Notes under the pieces: generated by a model
What the model saw: only the letters and a program-made list of their open reading frames with translations
Told to the model about the DNA's origin: nothing
The model's database searches: none
Program-made: the position numbers and the translations under genes
In this document: positions 8,395 to 16,494 of the stretch, piece after piece
How the letters are laid out: each line of letters opens with the position of its first letter
Numbering within the stretch: the first letter of the stretch is position 1
Assembly (NCBI RefSeq): GCF_001475935.1
Contig: NZ_LDQA01000012.1
Location: 1 to 51,316, forward strand
Length of the DNA: 51,316 nucleotides
From: Aureimonas ureilytica
Lineage (GTDB): Bacteria; Pseudomonadota; Alphaproteobacteria; Rhizobiales; Rhizobiaceae
Direction: 5' to 3'

Positions 8395-9981
8395 GTGGCC
8401 AATCCCGTCACCGGCACGATCGCCCTCGTCCGGGCGGTCTATATCATGGCCCGAGAGGGCGTCTTCTCCGCGCTGCCGGCCGAGGGCCTGCCGCCCATGG
8501 CCGCGCTCGCCCACAAGGCGGCGGGTTTGTTGGCGCGTCGCTCGGCCAAGAAGGCGGCCCGTAAGGACCGCCTGTCGGCCGCGCTGAACCGCCTCGGCCC
8601 CTCCTATGTGAAGCTCGGCCAGTTCCTGGCGACGCGCCCCGACATCGTGGGCACGCAGATCGCCGTCGAGCTCAGCCACTTGCAGGATAAGGTGCCGCCC
8701 TATCCGCGTGAGGTCGCGATCGAGACGATCGAGGTGACGCTCGGCCGGCGCATCGACGATCTCTTCATCGAGTTCGGCGAGGTCGTGGGCGCGGCCTCCA
8801 TCGCGCAGGTCCACAAGGCGCGGGTGCGAACGCGCGATGGCGAAGAGCGTTTCGTTGCGGTCAAGGTCATCCGACCGGGCGTGCGCCAGCGCTTCCTGCG
8901 CGAGCTGGAAGCCTTCGCTTTCATCGCCAAGGTTCTGGAAACCGTGGTGCGCTCGACGCGCCGCCTGCGGCCCGTCGCCGTGGTGCAGACGCTCGCCCAG
9001 TCCACCCGCATCGAGATGGATCTGCGGCTGGAAGCGGCGGCCTCGTCCGAAATGGCGGACAACATCAAGGACGATCCCGGCTTTCGCGTGCCGGGCATCG
9101 ACTGGGAGCGCACGGGCCGCGACGTCCTCACCATGGAATGGGTGGACGGGATCAAGATGAACAATGTCGAGGCCGTGCGCGCCGCCGGCCACGATCTGCC
9201 GCAGCTCGGCGTCAACCTCATCCAGTCCTTCCTGCGGCACTCGATGCGCGACGGCTTCTTCCATGCCGACATGCATCCGGGCAATCTCTTCGTCGCGCCC
9301 GATGGCACCATCGTCGCGGTCGATCTCGGCATCGTCGGCCGGCTGGCGGCCGACTCGCGCCGCTTCCTCGCCGAAATCCTCTATGGCTTCATCCGGCGCG
9401 ATTATCGCCGGGTGGCCGAGGTGCATTTCGAGGCCGGCTACGTGCCGCGCAATCAGGATGTCCTTTCCTTCGCACAGGCGCTGCGCGCCATCGGCGAGCC
9501 GATCCACGGCCAGCCGGCCGAAACCATCTCCATGGCCCATCTCCTGACCCTCCTGTTCGAGGTGACGGAGCTGTTCGACATGCACACGCGGCCCGAGCTG
9601 GTTCTGCTTCAAAAGACCATGGTCGTGGTGGAAGGCGTCGCGCGCTCCTACGATCCGCGCTTCAACATGTGGGAAGCGGCCGAGCCCGTCGTCTCGGACT
9701 ATATCCTGTCCGAAATCGGCCCTGCGGCGAAGCTGCGTGACGCGCGCGAAGGGCTGGAGGCTCTGGGTCGCATCGCCAAGCGCCTGCCGGACTTCGCGAC
9801 GGGCCTGGAGGTCTTTGCCAAGAACATGCCCGATCTCATCGAGAACGGCATTCACATCAACGACGACGACCTGATGGAGCTCGCCAAGGAATCGCGCACC
9901 GGCCTCATCATCAGCCATATCGCGCAGATCGCCTCGGCGATCGCGCTGGTGGTGATCGCCTGGCAGCTGACCTTCGGGTAG
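8395..9981 (+). CDS. ubiB: Ubiquinone biosynthesis kinase-like protein UbiB (ABC1/ADCK family)
   Basis: A 528-residue atypical kinase-like protein needed for ubiquinone synthesis, probably acting as an ATPase that makes membrane-bound lipid precursors available. The GTG start at 8395 lies 6 bases after the ubiE stop. Family motifs are clear: the N-terminal SYVKLGQFLATRPD (the KxGQ element), GAASIAQVHKARV (Ala-rich loop), VKVIRPGV with the nucleotide-site lysine, ADMHPGNLFV and AVDLGIVGRL (kinase catalytic and metal-binding loops). One C-terminal helix (HIAQIASAIALVVIAWQLTF) probably anchors the protein in the inner membrane. Family members often have two such helices, so this tail may be slightly short. 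It is followed by a 60-base gap with an operator-like palindrome and then the toxin-antitoxin pair. Confidence 0.96.
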   Translation: MANPVTGTIALVRAVYIMAREGVFSALPAEGLPPMAALAHKAAGLLARRSAKKAARKDRLSAALNRLGPSYVKLGQFLATRPDIVGTQIAVELSHLQDKVPPYPREVAIETIEVTLGRRIDDLFIEFGEVVGAASIAQVHKARVRTRDGEERFVAVKVIRPGVRQRFLRELEAFAFIAKVLETVVRSTRRLRPVAVVQTLAQSTRIEMDLRLEAAASSEMADNIKDDPGFRVPGIDWERTGRDVLTMEWVDGIKMNNVEAVRAAGHDLPQLGVNLIQSFLRHSMRDGFFHADMHPGNLFVAPDGTIVAVDLGIVGRLAADSRRFLAEILYGFIRRDYRRVAEVHFEAGYVPRNQDVLSFAQALRAIGEPIHGQPAETISMAHLLTLLFEVTELFDMHTRPELVLLQKTMVVVEGVARSYDPRFNMWEAAEPVVSDYILSEIGPAAKLRDAREGLEALGRIAKRLPDFATGLEVFAKNMPDLIENGIHINDDDLMELAKESRTGLIISHIAQIASAIALVVIAWQLTFG

Positions 9982-9983
9982 CG

Positions 9984-10000
9984 TGATTGCATTGCTATCA
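9984..10000. promoter_or_regulatory. Candidate FitA/VapB operator palindrome
   Basis: TGATTGCATTGCTATCA is a near-perfect 17-bp palindrome: half-sites TGATTGCA and TGCTATCA with one central base and one mismatch. From memory, the half-sites TGCTATCA/TGATAGCA are those reported for the Neisseria FitAB operator, although there they are spaced and oriented differently. It sits 41 bases upstream of the antitoxin start, directly after the ubiB stop, as expected for autoregulation of the module. Confidence 0.5.
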
Positions 10001-10001
10001 T

Positions 10002-10029
10002 CTCGTCCCGGTTCTATCGTCCGGGCGAG
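10002..10029. promoter_or_regulatory. Hairpin between operator palindrome and antitoxin gene
   Basis: CTCGTCCCGG (10002-10011) pairs with CCGGGCGAG (10021-10029) with one bulged T and a 9-nt loop. It ends two bases before the antitoxin GGAGG ribosome site. No uridine run follows, so it is not a classical terminator. It could attenuate read-through from ubiB or shape antitoxin translation. Confidence 0.4.
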
Positions 10030-10041
10030 ATGGAGGTCGCG

Positions 10042-10299
10042 ATGGGCAGTTTGACGGTTCGCAATATCGAGGATGACGTGAAGGCCGCGCTGCGACTGCG
10101 CGCGGCCCGACGTGGCGTCTCCATGGAAAGCGAAGTGCGTGACATCCTGCGGCAGGCGGCGCGGGAGGCTTTGCCCCTGCCGGAAAGCGATGGCGAACGC
10201 GAAGCGCGGATCGCACGCATCCTCAGCTTCGGGCAGCCCCCTTTGCCGTCCTTCGATTTGAAGGCCTTTTCGGACGCGCTTTCGGACGGTACGGAGTGA
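10042..10299 (+). CDS. FitA/VapB-type ribbon-helix-helix antitoxin
   Basis: An 85-residue antitoxin. The N-terminal MGSLTVRNIEDDVKAALRLRAARRGVS is a typical FitA ribbon-helix-helix with the short beta strand (LTVRN) that binds DNA. It is followed by SMESEVRDILRQAAREA and a C-terminal tail (SFDLKAFSDALSDGTE) that would occupy the toxin active site. The ATG at 10042 is chosen because GGAGG lies 5 nt upstream; an ATG 12 bases earlier overlaps that site. The last four bases overlap the toxin start (GTGA), the normal coupling that makes antitoxin first. Autorepression through the palindrome at 9984-10000 is likely. The pair is inserted between ubiB and coaBC. Confidence 0.9.
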   Translation: MGSLTVRNIEDDVKAALRLRAARRGVSMESEVRDILRQAAREALPLPESDGEREARIARILSFGQPPLPSFDLKAFSDALSDGTE

Positions 10300-10703
10300 T
10301 CGTGGTCGATACGTCGGCTGTTGTGGCGATCCTGGCGGCGGAGCCGGAAGCGCCCTTGTTCGCCCGCGTGGCCGGAACCCATGACGATCTGGTCATGTCC
10401 ACCGGCACCCGGCTGGAACTAGCCATAGTAGCCCATGCGAAATGGGCCCAACGGGGAATGCACCTCGTTGAGGGGCTTCTGTCCGAGATGCGGGTGGCCT
10501 TTTATCCCTTCGATCAAAGGCAGATGGACATCGCCATGGACGCCCATCGGCGCTTCGGCCGAGGCTCCGGCCATCCCGCCAAACTGAACTATGGCGACTG
10601 CTTCTCCTATGCCCTCGCCCGCGCGCTCGACGCGCCGCTGCTCTTCAAGGGCGACGACTTCATCCACACCGATCTCCGCTCCGCCCTTTCGAGCCCGCCA
10701 TGA
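10296..10703 (+). CDS. PIN-domain toxin, FitB/VapC family ribonuclease
   Basis: A 135-residue PIN-domain protein. The four acidic metal-binding positions can be seen: VVDTSAVVAIL (Asp near residue 5), a Glu in TRLELAIVAHA (around 41), Asp in LNYGDCFSYALA and Asp in LFKGDDFIHTDL. It should therefore be an active Mg2+-dependent ribonuclease; VapC toxins cut tRNA or rRNA, but the target here cannot be read from sequence. The GTG start overlaps the antitoxin stop (GTGA). Its own stop overlaps the coaBC ATG by 4 bases (ATGA), so translation of an essential coenzyme A gene is physically coupled to a toxin gene. Length is normal for the family and no damage is visible. Confidence 0.92.
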   Translation: MIVVDTSAVVAILAAEPEAPLFARVAGTHDDLVMSTGTRLELAIVAHAKWAQRGMHLVEGLLSEMRVAFYPFDQRQMDIAMDAHRRFGRGSGHPAKLNYGDCFSYALARALDAPLLFKGDDFIHTDLRSALSSPP

Positions 10704-11920
10704 CCCTCGCCGACAAGCGCATCCTTCTCATCGTCGGCGGGGGCATCGCGGCCTATAAGTGCCTCGACCTCGTGCGCCGCCTGCGCGAGCGCGGCGCCAA
10801 GGTGACGCCTGTCATGACGAAGGCGGCGGCGGAATTCGTCACGCCCCTGTCGCTCGGCGCGCTGGCGGGCACCAAGGTCTATGGCGATCTCTTCAGCCGG
10901 GACGACGAGCACGATGTCGGCCATATCCGCCTGGCGCGCTCGGCCGATCTCGTGATCCTCGCGCCCGCCAGCGCGACGCGCATGGGCAAGATGGCGGCCG
11001 GGATCGGGGACGATCTGGCCGGTGCCATTCTTCTGGCGACCAACGCGCCCGTGCTCATCGCCCCCGCCATGAATCCGGCCATGTGGGCGCATCCGGCCAC
11101 GTGCCGCAGCCTTGCTATCCTTCGGGGCGATGGGCTCCAGACAGTCGGCCCCAACCGGGGCGAGATGGCCGAGAGCGGCGAGGCGGGCGAAGGCCGCATG
11201 GCCGAGCCGCTGGAGATCGTGGCGGCGGCCGAACGGATTCTCTCAACCCAAGATCGCCCGCTCGCGGGGCGGCATATCCTCGTCACCTCCGGCCCGACGC
11301 ATGAGCCGATCGACCCCGTGCGCTATATCGCCAACCGCTCCTCCGGCCGGCAGGGGCACGCGATCGCCGCCAGCCTCGCGCGGCTCGGCGCGACCGTGAC
11401 GCTCGTCTCCGGTCCCGTCACACTGCCCGACCCGATGGGCGTCCGCACCATCCATGTCGAGACGGCGCGCGAGATGCTGGCGGCCGTGGACGCCGCGCTG
11501 CCGGCGGATGCCGCCGTCTTCGTCGCGGCCGTGGCGGACTGGCGCGCGGCGAGCGAGGCCGGCGAGAAGATCAAGAAGCGCGCGGGCGAGGGGCCGCCGA
11601 CCCTGCCGCTCGTGGAAAATCCGGACATCCTGCGCACGCTTGGCACCGGCCCCCGCCGCCCGCGCCTCGTGGTCGGCTTTGCGGCCGAGACGAGCGATCT
11701 TCTCGCCAACGCCGCGCGGAAGCTGGAGGCGAAGGGGGCCGACCTCATCGTCGCCAATGACGTGTCGGGCGGCGGCGTCATGGGCGGCGCGCGCAACGCC
11801 GTGAAGCTCGTGTCCCGCGCCGGGATCGAGGAATGGCCGGATCTGCCCAAGGAGGATGTTGCCGACCGGCTGGCGGCCGAGATAGGACGAAGGCTCCTGG
11901 AACTGGAGAGCGCCTCGTGA
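10700..11920 (+). CDS. coaBC: Bifunctional phosphopantothenoylcysteine synthetase/decarboxylase
   Basis: A 406-residue two-domain enzyme making 4'-phosphopantetheine for coenzyme A. The N-terminal CoaC flavoprotein part (residues 1-185) shows [25 protein letters not shown], and [13 protein letters not shown], which matches the PxMNxxMW decarboxylase motif. The C-terminal CoaB part starts with [21 protein letters not shown] and holds KIKKRAGEG with the ligase lysine region, then ENPDIL and GFAAET. The ATG overlaps the toxin stop by 4 bases, and the TGA overlaps the dut GTG start by 3. It sits upstream of dut, as in other rhizobia. Pantothenate genes panB and panC lie about 18 kb away in this window. 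Confidence 0.97.
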   Translation: MTLADKRILLIVGGGIAAYKCLDLVRRLRERGAKVTPVMTKAAAEFVTPLSLGALAGTKVYGDLFSRDDEHDVGHIRLARSADLVILAPASATRMGKMAAGIGDDLAGAILLATNAPVLIAPAMNPAMWAHPATCRSLAILRGDGLQTVGPNRGEMAESGEAGEGRMAEPLEIVAAAERILSTQDRPLAGRHILVTSGPTHEPIDPVRYIANRSSGRQGHAIAASLARLGATVTLVSGPVTLPDPMGVRTIHVETAREMLAAVDAALPADAAVFVAAVADWRAASEAGEKIKKRAGEGPPTLPLVENPDILRTLGTGPRRPRLVVGFAAETSDLLANAARKLEAKGADLIVANDVSGGGVMGGARNAVKLVSRAGIEEWPDLPKEDVADRLAAEIGRRLLELESAS

Positions 11921-12372
11921 CCAAGGGCCCGACCATCGGCATTCGTCGCCTGCCCCATGCCGAGGGGCTGGAGCTTCCCGCCTATGCGAGTTCTGGCGCG
12001 GCCGGGGCGGATCTTCGCGCCGCCGTGAGCGAGGATCTGACCATCCCACCGCTCGGCCGGGCGCTGGTGCCGAGTGGGCTCGTATTCGATATTCCCGAAG
12101 GTTTCGAGATCCAGGTTCGCCCGCGCTCGGGGCTCGCCGCGCGCCATGGCGTGACGGTGCTGAACGCCCCCGGCACGGTGGATTGCGACTATCGCGGCGA
12201 GGTCATGGCGATCCTCGTCAATTTGAGCGCCGAACCCTTCACGGTGACACGCGGCGAGCGCATCGCGCAGCTCGTCGTCGCGCCCGCGCCCCAGGCGCGC
12301 TTTGCGGAGGTCGAGAGCGTCGGCGAAACGGCGCGCGGCGCGGGCGGCTTCGGCTCCACGGGGCGCGCATGA
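11917..12372 (+). CDS. dut: Deoxyuridine 5'-triphosphate nucleotidohydrolase
   Basis: A 151-residue trimeric dUTPase that hydrolyses dUTP to dUMP, keeping uracil out of DNA and feeding dTMP synthesis. All five conserved motifs are present in order: [28 protein letters not shown] with the catalytic Asp, GERIAQLVV, and the C-terminal [10 protein letters not shown] arm that closes over the nucleotide. The GTG start at 11917 overlaps the coaBC stop (GTGA). An in-frame extension further upstream lies inside coaBC and is not credible. Its own stop overlaps the next gene (ATGA). Size is normal. Confidence 0.97.
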   Translation: MTKGPTIGIRRLPHAEGLELPAYASSGAAGADLRAAVSEDLTIPPLGRALVPSGLVFDIPEGFEIQVRPRSGLAARHGVTVLNAPGTVDCDYRGEVMAILVNLSAEPFTVTRGERIAQLVVAPAPQARFAEVESVGETARGAGGFGSTGRA

Positions 12373-12986
12373 GCACTGCGGGCTTCCTCGCTTATGCGCT
12401 GACCCTGGCGCTCGCCGCCGCCATTCCCGGCCCCGGCGTGGTGGCGCTCGTCGCCCGCGCGCTCGGCGCGGGCTTCCGGCAGGCCATGGGCTTCACGCTC
12501 GGGCTGATCCTCGGCGATCTCACCTTTCTGACCGCCGCCGTCTTCGGCCTCGCGCTGGTGGCCGAAGCGCTGGGCGAAGTCTTCATCGTGGTGCGCGTCG
12601 TCGCGGCGCTGTATCTCGGTTGGCTCGCCTGGAAGCTCTGGCGCGCGGCCGGCAACGCGGCCGAGGTCGAGGCCATGGCGAAGGAGCGCCCGCTCGGCAG
12701 TTTCATCGCCGGGCTCACGGTCACGCTCGCCAACCCCAAGACCATCGTCTTCTATCTGGCGCTTCTGCCGACGCTGGTGGATATCAGCCATGTGTCCGTC
12801 GGCGACTATGCCGTTCTGGCGGCGCTGACGACGCTGGTGCTGCTTCTGGTCATGACGCCCTATGCCGCGCTGGCGGCCAAGGCGCGCCATGTCCTGCGCC
12901 GCCCCGCCATTCTCGCCCGGCTCAACCGCAGCGCCGCCCTCATTCTCGGCGGCGCGGCGATCTGGAGTCTGGTGCGCAAGGTCTGA
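12369..12986 (+). CDS. LysE/RhtB-family amino-acid exporter
   Basis: A 205-residue inner-membrane protein with about six hydrophobic segments. The N-terminal [21 protein letters not shown] is the characteristic LysE/RhtB signature (usually PGP.......G...G), and [18 protein letters not shown] is the conserved mid-protein motif. The family exports amino acids such as lysine, threonine or homoserine lactones; the substrate here is not deducible. It is coupled to dut by an ATGA overlap and is the last gene of the operon. A strong hairpin (13003-13034) lies just after the stop. Confidence 0.9.
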   Translation: MSTAGFLAYALTLALAAAIPGPGVVALVARALGAGFRQAMGFTLGLILGDLTFLTAAVFGLALVAEALGEVFIVVRVVAALYLGWLAWKLWRAAGNAAEVEAMAKERPLGSFIAGLTVTLANPKTIVFYLALLPTLVDISHVSVGDYAVLAALTTLVLLLVMTPYAALAAKARHVLRRPAILARLNRSAALILGGAAIWSLVRKV

Positions 12987-13002
12987 CGCTTGCGCCCTGT
13001 CC

Positions 13003-13034
13003 CGAGCTTTAAGGCTTGCGAGCCTCAAGGCTCG
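13003..13034. terminator. Hairpin between convergent lysE/rhtB and diguanylate cyclase genes
   Basis: CGAGC TTTAA GGCT pairs with AGCC TCAAG GCTCG around a TGCG loop, giving a 14-pair stem with one mismatch and one G-U pair. It lies 17 bases after the lysE stop. Only two T residues follow on the plus strand, so it is a weak intrinsic terminator or a bidirectional one. Confidence 0.5.
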
Positions 13035-13126
13035 TTCCCGCTAAGGGGCCGGTCCTGTCCAGCCCCCGAGCGCAGGCAGAATGCGGGAGGCGACGACGGT
13101 CAGCCTTCCCCCGATGGGATGGCGTC

Positions 13127-13936
13127 TCAGGCTCGCCGCGCCTTGGCTTCGATCTGGTGATGCGTCCCGCCGACGCTGCGCAGGGTGCCGAGCTGGGAGA
13201 GGGTGACGCGGTTTCGGCCTGAGGTTTTGGCTTTGTAGAGGTTGGTGTCGGCGATCTTGTACACCGCCTCGAAGCTGACCTTGGTCTTGAACGAGATGCC
13301 GCCGAGCGAGACGGAGAGCCGGGTTCGCTGGTGGCGCGGGCCGACCTCCAGCATGTTGATGCGCGAGCGCAGGCGCTCGGCAACGATCATCGCTTCCTCG
13401 TAGCCGGCATTGCGCAGGAGAACGGCGAATTCCTCGCCGCCCAGCCGGCCGACGAGATCGTCCTTGCGCACGTTCATGCGCAGCGTGGCGGCGATCAGCG
13501 ACAGCGCCTCGTCGCCGGTGCCGTGGCCCAGCCGGTCGTTGATGCGCTTGAAATGGTCTGCGTCCAGAACGAGCAGCGTGTGGGGCACGTCGTCTTCGGC
13601 GCGGCGGCGGCTGTCGGGGCCGATGCGCAGTTCCACCGATTTCTGGAAGGCGGCGCGGTTCAGAACCTTGGTCAGTCCGTCGCGCGTGGCGATGTGGAAC
13701 AGTTGCTTGTTGCGCCGGCGCAGCGCCACGATGCGGGTGGCCGCGTAGAGTTGCAGCGGCAGCGCCGAGACGAACAGCATCAGAAGCGTGAAGCCCAGCG
13801 CGCCTTGCGCGGCGGGAAGAGCGAAACTGCCGAAATACCAGTAGGTCGCGATCACGACGACCCCGGCCATGGTGAGGGTCAGTCCGAGGAGTTCCAGACA
13901 AAGCATCCGGAGCGATTCGAGCGTTTGGATGGGCAT
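13127..13936 (-). CDS. Membrane-bound diguanylate cyclase (GGDEF)
   Basis: A protein of about 269 residues with two N-terminal membrane helices (LGLTLTMAGVVVIATYWYF and ALGFTLLMLFVSALPLQLY) and a cytoplasmic GGDEF domain. The domain shows DGLTKVLNRAAF, LDADHFKRINDRLGHGTGD and the active-site signature RLGGEEFAVLL (GGEEF, an active form), so it should make cyclic di-GMP from two GTP. An RxxD inhibitory site is not seen before the signature. The start is uncertain: the frame is open to an ATG at 14041, but the extra 35 residues are basic and low in similarity, and neither start has a good ribosome site. It is transcribed towards lysE and diverges from cysK. Confidence 0.88.
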   Translation of the reverse strand: MPIQTLESLRMLCLELLGLTLTMAGVVVIATYWYFGSFALPAAQGALGFTLLMLFVSALPLQLYAATRIVALRRRNKQLFHIATRDGLTKVLNRAAFQKSVELRIGPDSRRRAEDDVPHTLLVLDADHFKRINDRLGHGTGDEALSLIAATLRMNVRKDDLVGRLGGEEFAVLLRNAGYEEAMIVAERLRSRINMLEVGPRHQRTRLSVSLGGISFKTKVSFEAVYKIADTNLYKAKTSGRNRVTLSQLGTLRSVGGTHHQIEAKARRA

Positions 13937-14240
13937 GGCGATCCGGCGAAAGGGTGGGTTGCCGTCAGTGTGCCCTTGTTTTCGCAGGACTTTCTGAATG
14001 CTGGGCGAAGGTTTTGACTTAAAGGCGGCGCACTTCGCCATGTCGCCTACGCGTCGGCGTTTTTCATTCTAGAGGAAATTTATTTCCAACGACTTGATGG
14101 TTCCGCGCATGAATTTGCCGCGCTGCCCCCGGAACGGGGTGGGGAGGGTTCGCCAGACGACCCTCTTCCGCGCTAGATTGATCCTGAGCGCGCCTGCGAG
14201 GCGCGGCCCGATAAAGCCCAAGGCAGAAGGACACGCCGTC

Positions 14241-15269
14241 ATGGACACGCCCGCCAACAACCAGACCGCCCGCACCCATGGCCGGGGCCGCATCTACGAT
14301 TCCATCATCGATACGATCGGCGACACGCCGCTGGTGCGGCTCGACAAGTTCGCCCATGAAAAAGGTGTGAAGGCCAAAATCCTCGCCAAGCTCGAATTCT
14401 TCAATCCGATCGCCTCGGTGAAGGACCGCATCGGCGTCGCCATGCTGGAGGCGCTGGAGGCCGAGGGCACGATTCGGCCCGGCCGCAACACTCTGATCGA
14501 GCCGACCTCGGGCAATACGGGCATCGCGCTCGCCTTCGCGGCGGCCGCCAAGGGCTATCAGCTGATCCTGACCATGCCTGAAACCATGTCGATCGAGCGG
14601 CGCAAGATGCTGCGTCTCCTGGGGGCCGAACTCGTGCTGACCGAAGGCGCCAAGGGCATGAAGGGGGCGATTGCCAAGGCCGAGGAGCTGAAGGCCGAAA
14701 TCCCCAATTCCGTGATCCCGCAGCAGTTCGAGAACCCGGCCAACCCGCAGATCCACCGCGTCACCACGGCCGAGGAAATCTGGAACGATACGGCCGGCCG
14801 GGTCGATCTCTTCGTCGCCGGCATCGGCACGGGCGGCACGATCACGGGCGTCGGGCAGGTCTTGAAGAGCCGCAATCCTGGGCTTCAGGTCGTCGCCGTC
14901 GAGCCGGAGAATTCGCCCGTCCTGTCGGGCGGCGCGCCGGGGCCGCACAAGATCCAGGGCATCGGCGCAGGCTTCGCCCCGGCCATTCTCGACCGCGAAA
15001 TCTATGACGAGGTGGTCGCCATCTCCAACGACGAAGCCTTCGAGACGACCCGCCTCGTGGCGCGGCTGGAAGGCGTGCCGGTCGGCATTTCGTCGGGCGC
15101 GGCGCTGGCGGCGGCGGCTAAGGTCGGCGCGCGCGAGGAGAACGCCGGCAAGAACCTTGTCGTGATCATCCCCTCCTTTGCCGAGCGCTATCTTTCCACC
15201 GCGCTGTTCGACGGTCTGGTCGCCGAGGACGAGCCCAAGGAAAAGCCGAAGGGCGCGCCCTCGATCTGA
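14241..15269 (+). CDS. cysK: Cysteine synthase A (O-acetylserine sulfhydrylase)
   Basis: A 342-residue PLP enzyme that makes cysteine from O-acetylserine and sulfide. Key parts: [13 protein letters not shown] with the PLP-binding lysine, the substrate loop [11 protein letters not shown], the phosphate-binding [26 protein letters not shown], and [14 protein letters not shown] 14241 has AGAAGGA about 9 nt upstream; an open extension to 14094 is not family-like. The protein is somewhat longer than the usual 310-325 residues, because of a 20-residue N-terminal tail and a charged C-terminal tail ([13 protein letters not shown]). It is monocistronic, with a clear terminator at 15297. Confidence 0.95.
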   Translation: MDTPANNQTARTHGRGRIYDSIIDTIGDTPLVRLDKFAHEKGVKAKILAKLEFFNPIASVKDRIGVAMLEALEAEGTIRPGRNTLIEPTSGNTGIALAFAAAAKGYQLILTMPETMSIERRKMLRLLGAELVLTEGAKGMKGAIAKAEELKAEIPNSVIPQQFENPANPQIHRVTTAEEIWNDTAGRVDLFVAGIGTGGTITGVGQVLKSRNPGLQVVAVEPENSPVLSGGAPGPHKIQGIGAGFAPAILDREIYDEVVAISNDEAFETTRLVARLEGVPVGISSGAALAAAAKVGAREENAGKNLVVIIPSFAERYLSTALFDGLVAEDEPKEKPKGAPSI

Positions 15270-15296
15270 GGCGCTTCCAACCCGCTCCAACCCTCC

Positions 15297-15329
15297 AAGG
15301 GGCCGCCGCTTTGCCGCGCGGCCCCTTTT
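15297..15329 (+). terminator. Rho-independent terminator of cysK
   Basis: AAGGGGCCGC (15297-15306) pairs perfectly with GCGGCCCCTT (15318-15327) across an 11-nt loop, and the right arm runs into TTTTCTTTC. It begins 27 bases after the cysK stop. Confidence 0.85.
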
Positions 15330-15445
15330 CTTTCGGGCCGCCTGTCCTTTCTTGGGAAGGACTCGCGCGGCGTCCTCCCTTCATCGGGTCATGCTCATGG
15401 ATCGGGCGCGCCGCATCCCTCGCGACCGCCAACCGCAAGGCCCCC

Positions 15446-16366
15446 ATGCCGCTTCAAGATACGATCGAATCCTCGCAGACCTTCCTGCGCACACTCGCCG
15501 CCCAGGCCGCGACCTTCCTGCCCAATCTTCTCGTCGCCATCCTCGTCATGGTGATCGGCTTCTTCATCGCGGGCCGGTTGGCGGCGCTGGTGGGCCGGGC
15601 CTTCGGCCTGTCGCGCATCGACGAGACCGTGCGCGGGCCGCTGGTGGCCATGGTGCGCTATGTCGTGATCGTCATGGCGCTGATCATCGCGCTCGGGCAG
15701 ATCGGCGTGCAGATGACCTCGCTGCTCGCCGTGCTCGGCGCCGCCGGCCTCGCCGTCGGTCTTGCCTTGCAAGGCACGCTCACCAATATCGCGGCCGGCA
15801 TCATGCTGCTTTGGCTGCGCCCGTTCCGCGTCGGCGACTATATCGAGACGCAGAATTTCGCCGGAAGGGTGCATGAGATCGGCCTGTTCACCTGCCATCT
15901 GGAAACCTTCGACGGGCTCTTCGTCTTCGCGCCCAATTCCACGCTCTGGAACGTCTGGATGCGCAATCACTCGCGCGCGGCCTCCCGGCTTCTGGCGTGG
16001 CAAATCACGGTTCCGCGTCAGGTGCCTTTCGAGGCCGCGCATGAGGCGCTGATCTCTGCTTGGCCCCAAAGCGCGGGCGAGGAGCAATTGTCCGAACCCG
16101 TCGCCTTTCTGGACCAACTGACGGCGGATACGCAGGTCATCGTGTTTCGTGGTGTCGTGAAGGAAGGCGCGACCACGGAGGCGCAGCGCCGCACGGCACA
16201 GGCGATCCGGCGCATCTTCCTCGAGCGCTTCGGCGCCGACGGCGAGCCGCGCGCTATCCAGCGCATCGTGCCGGGCGACAGCGACCCGTCGCGCTATCTC
16301 GGCGCGGACGACGCGCCGGAAGCCAACCGGACGCTGGTCAACGACAGGCCCGAATCCGTCCAGTGA
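15446..16366 (+). CDS. Small mechanosensitive ion channel, MscS family
   Basis: A 306-residue MscS-type channel that opens under membrane tension to release solutes on hypo-osmotic shock. Three helices are visible: FLPNLLVAILVMVIGFFIAG, YVVIVMALIIALGQIGVQM, and the Gly/Ala-rich pore helix LAVLGAAGLAVGLALQGTLT. The conserved WLRPFRVGDYIE start of the beta domain follows, then VFAPNSTLWN and a C-terminal alpha/beta domain. ATG 15446 has AAGG 6 nt upstream; the frame extends to 15311, but that part overlaps the cysK terminator. It is a single gene, convergent with the cytochrome P450. Confidence 0.93.
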   Translation: MPLQDTIESSQTFLRTLAAQAATFLPNLLVAILVMVIGFFIAGRLAALVGRAFGLSRIDETVRGPLVAMVRYVVIVMALIIALGQIGVQMTSLLAVLGAAGLAVGLALQGTLTNIAAGIMLLWLRPFRVGDYIETQNFAGRVHEIGLFTCHLETFDGLFVFAPNSTLWNVWMRNHSRAASRLLAWQITVPRQVPFEAAHEALISAWPQSAGEEQLSEPVAFLDQLTADTQVIVFRGVVKEGATTEAQRRTAQAIRRIFLERFGADGEPRAIQRIVPGDSDPSRYLGADDAPEANRTLVNDRPESVQ

Positions 16367-16417
16367 ACCGACGTTCACCCGCCGAATTCGGGCGCTTCAT
16401 TTTCCGCATTGTCCGAC

Positions 16418-16439
16418 GCCGAAGCGATTCCGCTTCGGC
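16418..16439. repeat. Perfect palindrome between convergent mscS and P450 genes
   Basis: GCCGAAGCG (16418-16426) and CGCTTCGGC (16431-16439) form a 9-bp stem with a 4-nt ATTC loop. Flanking TTTTCCGCATTGTCC and GGAAATGCTCTGG extend the symmetry. The combination resembles the short palindromic intergenic elements common in Rhizobiales genomes and may also serve as a two-way terminator. Confidence 0.5.
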
Positions 16440-16494
16440 TGGAAATGCTCTGGACGCGCCGAGCCAGAGCGTCGCCACGGCACCCTGACGGGCC

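Noticed and set aside
7507-9918. 803-codon minus-strand frame opposite ubiE and ubiB
   Set aside because: Both plus-strand genes are certain; the frame is low-complexity His/Asp/Arg-rich.
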